A stretch of 22,444 bases of DNA from a virus: IMG/VR virus record IMGVR_UViG_3300036846_000994, positions 1 to 22,444 of that record. One strand, given 5' to 3'. A program made the translations under genes and the position numbers. Shown in pieces: positions 20,134-22,444 of this stretch. The notes under the pieces were generated by a model. That model was not told where the DNA came from and made no database searches. It saw only the letters and a list, made by a program, of their open reading frames with translations. The stretch's first letter is position 1. Each line of letters begins with the position of its first letter.

Positions 20134-21839
20134 TGGCCAGGCGGAGTCAGACACCCAGCCATGCCGCCAACCTTGGCCGGATACCCCGGCGGGATGTCGG
20201 GGCGTGGTGCCAGGAGATCATCGCCAAGTGTACCGTGAGCCGGGATGACCGGGTCCGGCAAGCGCAGGTCTACAGGAACTTCTACTACACGGGGACGGAT
20301 GACGGGCAGGGGGCCGTCGACAATGAGATTTACCCGGCGGTGGATCATCTGGCCTCGTCGCTCTTTAGCCCCGTCAACCCAAGATTTGTCTTTAGCTTTG
20401 ACCATAGCGATACGCCGGAAGAGAGAGCTAAGGGACACAAGGCCGCCGAGCATCTCAGCAAGGAATTCTCCCGCCGGGGTGTCGACAATGCCTTTGCCGC
20501 CGCCGTCAACTGGGGCCTCATCGACAGCTCCTGCTTTGTCAAGCTGCTGTGGGGTCGGAAGGGCCTCGATCCCTATGTGATCGCCCAGGGCTTTATGGGT
20601 GTCTACTACGAGGGCCTCCAGGGACTTGATAGACAGGACGCCTTTGTCCACACCAGCTTCATGACGTTGGGGTCCTTCGAGCGAAGCATCGCGGACCACC
20701 CCGAAGAGCGGGCGATCAAGAACTATGTCAGGAGAAGGGCGCGGGCCGATCCCACCATCATGGGCCAGCAGCACGACGTGCGCACGTTGTTGATTGGCGG
20801 CACGATCCCGGTCAACCTGACGCCGCCCCAATCGAGCATTCCGGGAGGCTGGGTCAACTGGGTCAAGGGTCCCCGCCCACAAGTCGATGCCCAGACCCTG
20901 ACGGAGCTTGTCCAGATCGACGAGCTGTGGGTGATCGACAATGACCGGGAGGACTACACCACCTTCCAACTGGTGGACGAGCTGGTCATCGAGGGCAAAC
21001 TACAAAGACGGAACCTGCTGGGCATTAGTGGGCATCAGCCCTTTGTCCAAGTGGTTCCCAATCCTGTGCTCGACTACTTCTGGGGAAGGTCCGAGGCGGC
21101 CCAGCTGATGATGGCCCAACAGGCGGTCACGGCCCAAGTGAATGGCATCTCGCGGACCATGCGGATGCAGGAGGACCCGCCGATGACCTTCAACGGGATG
21201 ACCGGCAACATCGATGAGAAGCGAAGTACACTCATGAAGCCCGGCGGCCGCCTCGCAGAGAACAACCCGCAGTTCAAGGCCGAGAACATGGCCCCCAAGT
21301 TGGCCGAGCAGGCCCTGCCTTTCCTGGGAGATTTGAGGGAGAACTTCCACCGGCAGAGCGGCTTTGAGGCACCTGTGTCCAGAGGCATGGGCGAGCAGGG
21401 CGTGCGGTCAGGTGTTCATGGGGAGACGATGGTGCGGATGGCTAGTCCAAGGTTGCGGGACCGGGCACTCGACATCGAAAAGACCTATGCCGAGTTGGGT
21501 GACCTGGGGTTCCAGATGTTGCAGGACAAGGTGCCCGACATGTTTGTGGTCCATGTCGACGGCCAGGCCAAGCCAGTAGAGTTTATCCTGGACCAATTGG
21601 CGGATGATTACGATCTGTCGGTAGACAGTCATAGTGCAAGTCCGGCCTTCTCGGAAGAAGCAAGGTCGCTTGCCTTTGACTTGGCGAGGACCAAAGCCAT
21701 TGATGACAAGGGGCTAATCCGCTTGACACACCCTCCCCAGGAGGACACTCTTCTGGCCGACATCGACGAGCGCCGGAAGAAGCAAGCAGAGATGCTTGCA
21801 GCTCACCCGGAGATGCTGCGGTCCCAGGGTCGCCGTTAG
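20133..21839 (+). CDS. Portal protein (568 aa)
   Basis: ATG at 20133 overlaps the previous stop (TGATG). The protein has the layout of the portal (head-tail connector) family of podovirus-like phages: an N-terminal helix RDDRVRQAQVYRNFYYTGTD, a conserved IYPAVDHLASSLFSPVNPRF, a long alpha/beta middle, PNPVLDYFWGRSEAAQLMMA, and a C-terminal crown helix with ERRKKQAEMLAAHPEMLRSQ. Twelve copies would form the ring through which the terminase pumps DNA. Here the portal lies 7 kb downstream of terL, behind the fibre gene, which is an unusual order. Confidence 0.85.
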   Translation: MARRSQTPSHAANLGRIPRRDVGAWCQEIIAKCTVSRDDRVRQAQVYRNFYYTGTDDGQGAVDNEIYPAVDHLASSLFSPVNPRFVFSFDHSDTPEERAKGHKAAEHLSKEFSRRGVDNAFAAAVNWGLIDSSCFVKLLWGRKGLDPYVIAQGFMGVYYEGLQGLDRQDAFVHTSFMTLGSFERSIADHPEERAIKNYVRRRARADPTIMGQQHDVRTLLIGGTIPVNLTPPQSSIPGGWVNWVKGPRPQVDAQTLTELVQIDELWVIDNDREDYTTFQLVDELVIEGKLQRRNLLGISGHQPFVQVVPNPVLDYFWGRSEAAQLMMAQQAVTAQVNGISRTMRMQEDPPMTFNGMTGNIDEKRSTLMKPGGRLAENNPQFKAENMAPKLAEQALPFLGDLRENFHRQSGFEAPVSRGMGEQGVRSGVHGETMVRMASPRLRDRALDIEKTYAELGDLGFQMLQDKVPDMFVVHVDGQAKPVEFILDQLADDYDLSVDSHSASPAFSEEARSLAFDLARTKAIDDKGLIRLTHPPQEDTLLADIDERRKKQAEMLAAHPEMLRSQGRR

Positions 21840-21861
21840 CCTGGGTGTAGTCGGGAGCGGA

Positions 21862-21890
21862 CCTTGTCCCTGGGTAGGGAGTCTCCCCGG
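21862..21890 (+). other. Leader hairpin before the arginine-rich peptide
   Basis: Within 21840-21915 the bases GTCCCTGGG and CCCCGGGAC could pair with one mismatch around a loop of about ten bases. No T-run follows. It lies just upstream of a strong ribosome binding site and could control it or mark an RNA processing site. Confidence 0.4.
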
Positions 21891-21915
21891 GACGCTCAAG
21901 AGGAGGAGGCCCACC

Positions 21916-21963
21916 ATGGCACGTCGCATGGGTCGCCGGCACCGTCGCGGTCGCCGGAAGTAA
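21916..21963 (+). CDS. 15-residue arginine-rich peptide
   Basis: ATG at 21916 follows AGGAGGAGGCCCACC, a very strong ribosome binding site at normal spacing. The complete product is MARRMGRRHRRGRRK, ending with TAA: nine arginines and no acidic residue. It sits alone between the portal gene and the next gene, in a spacer with no other purpose I can see. It resembles short protamine-like DNA-condensing peptides, such as the microvirus J protein in charge but not in sequence. It may enter the particle with the DNA. The ORF is short, so the ribosome binding site is the main support. Confidence 0.6.
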   Translation: MARRMGRRHRRGRRK

Positions 21964-21987
21964 CCAAGGGTTGGAGGGGGATAGAGG

Positions 21988-22431
21988 ATGCCGCCGCCGC
22001 CGTTAGGTGCCCTGGGACCGCAGCCCCCCTTCGGCTCCGCGCCCATCACGCGTCCTAGCGCCAGTCTTGGTAGCGCCGCCAACGGCTCTGCCATGGTCGG
22101 TCAAGCGGTGAACATGCTGGAGAAAGCACTTTCCGATATTCCCCCCCAACACCCTCTCCACAAAGAAGTTCTCAGGGCCATCAGCAACCTGACCAAGGTT
22201 GCGCCGCCCCAAGCACAGTCACCTGGTGTTGGCCTCGAAGCCCTGAAGCAGATGTTGGCAGGTTCACAGCAGCAATCCCCGTTGGCTGCCCTGCTGGCTG
22301 GTCGCGGGGGAGGCGGTGGCGGGATGCCCGGAGTCATGCCACCGCCTATGGGGGGCGGCGCACCTCCTGGCCCCGGCGCACCCCCCGGCGGTCCACCCGG
22401 TCCGCCGCCTGGCGGACTCCCCATCGGATAG
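21988..22431 (+). CDS. Portal-proximal conserved protein (147 aa)
   Basis: ATG at 21988 has GGAGGGGGAT upstream. The core MVGQAVNMLEKALSDIPPQH, then HKEVLRAISNLTKVAPP, matches a pattern I know from small proteins encoded between portal and capsid genes of podovirus-like phages ('mLqkALp.lp.gse.hkavl.aI..Lsk'). Flanks are Pro/Gly-rich and disordered, including a Gly run and PPG repeats at the end. It could be a scaffold-like or head-assembly protein. It directly precedes the next gene, which starts 10 nt later. Confidence 0.7.
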   Translation: MPPPPLGALGPQPPFGSAPITRPSASLGSAANGSAMVGQAVNMLEKALSDIPPQHPLHKEVLRAISNLTKVAPPQAQSPGVGLEALKQMLAGSQQQSPLAALLAGRGGGGGGMPGVMPPPMGGGAPPGPGAPPGGPPGPPPGGLPIG

Positions 22432-22440
22432 GAGAAGACC

Positions 22441-22444
22441 ATGG
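22441..22444 (+). CDS. Start of the next gene (partial)
   Basis: An ATG at 22441 follows AGGAGAAGACC, a good ribosome binding site, right at the window edge. Only the first codon is visible. From gene order it may encode a scaffold or major capsid protein. Confidence 0.5.

Noticed and set aside
1-22444. tRNA genes, rRNA, insertion sequences, an integrase or an attachment site
   Set aside because: None was recognised by eye on either strand; the 29-bp repeat does not resemble a tRNA end. Small or divergent tRNAs could be missed without a covariance search.

Overview
The window is part of a tailed double-stranded DNA phage, or a prophage or metagenomic contig of one. The evidence is a large terminase, a portal protein, a collagen-like tail fibre with a C-terminal chaperone/peptidase domain, and dense, often overlapping small genes. 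High GC, GC-rich third codon positions and several protein families familiar from phages of Alphaproteobacteria suggest an alphaproteobacterial host; the host is inference. The portal protein and the conserved proteins around it look more podovirus-like than siphovirus-like. No integrase, tRNA, rRNA, CRISPR array or insertion sequence is visible.

Layout. Bases 1-7514 are read leftward in what look like three transcription units. Unit A (7514 to 6023) holds small unknown proteins, a one-helix membrane protein, a small Cys/His protein and a HAD phosphatase. Unit B (5918 to 3249) holds a MoxR-type AAA+ ATPase, a DUF3150-like protein, a protein resembling the Nmad5 family, and an unlisted 55-residue secreted Cys-repeat peptide. 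Unit C (3125 to beyond base 1) holds a metallopeptidase/VWA protein, an 'MGLDMYL' family protein, a winged-helix-like protein, a zinc-ribbon/HTH/coiled-coil protein, a tiny signal-peptide-like protein and two more small proteins. Each unit is preceded by a related 17-bp element, TGCGAC-N5-GTCGCA or a degenerate version, ending 60, 70 or 80 nt before the first start codon. This suggests one regulator controls the whole leftward block.

Bases 7515-8066 form the divergent control region. It has no convincing gene but an unusual density of structure: two families of 17-bp palindromes arranged as a repeated module, 28-bp direct repeats, a perfect 15-bp hairpin, and a two-tier inverted repeat. A phage control region or replication origin is the best guess.

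Bases 8067-22444 are read rightward. A small beta-rich protein with a clear terminator and a putative HTH protein come first, then two small virion-like genes. A leader with no clear gene follows, and then the late block: basic protein, small conserved protein, HTH protein in the small-terminase position, terminase large subunit, several small proteins, a BppU-like protein, tail fibre, HEGQH-containing protein, structural protein, portal, a 15-residue arginine-rich peptide, a portal-proximal protein and the first codon of the next gene. Late genes are tightly coupled through GTGA, ATGA and TGATG overlaps.

The most interesting items are the AAA+/DUF3150/VWA-metallopeptidase cassette, the control region with its shared operators, the tiny unannotated peptides (3249-3416, 400-489, 21916-21963), and the acidic antisense ORF that exactly fills the gap between the fibre gene and the next gene.
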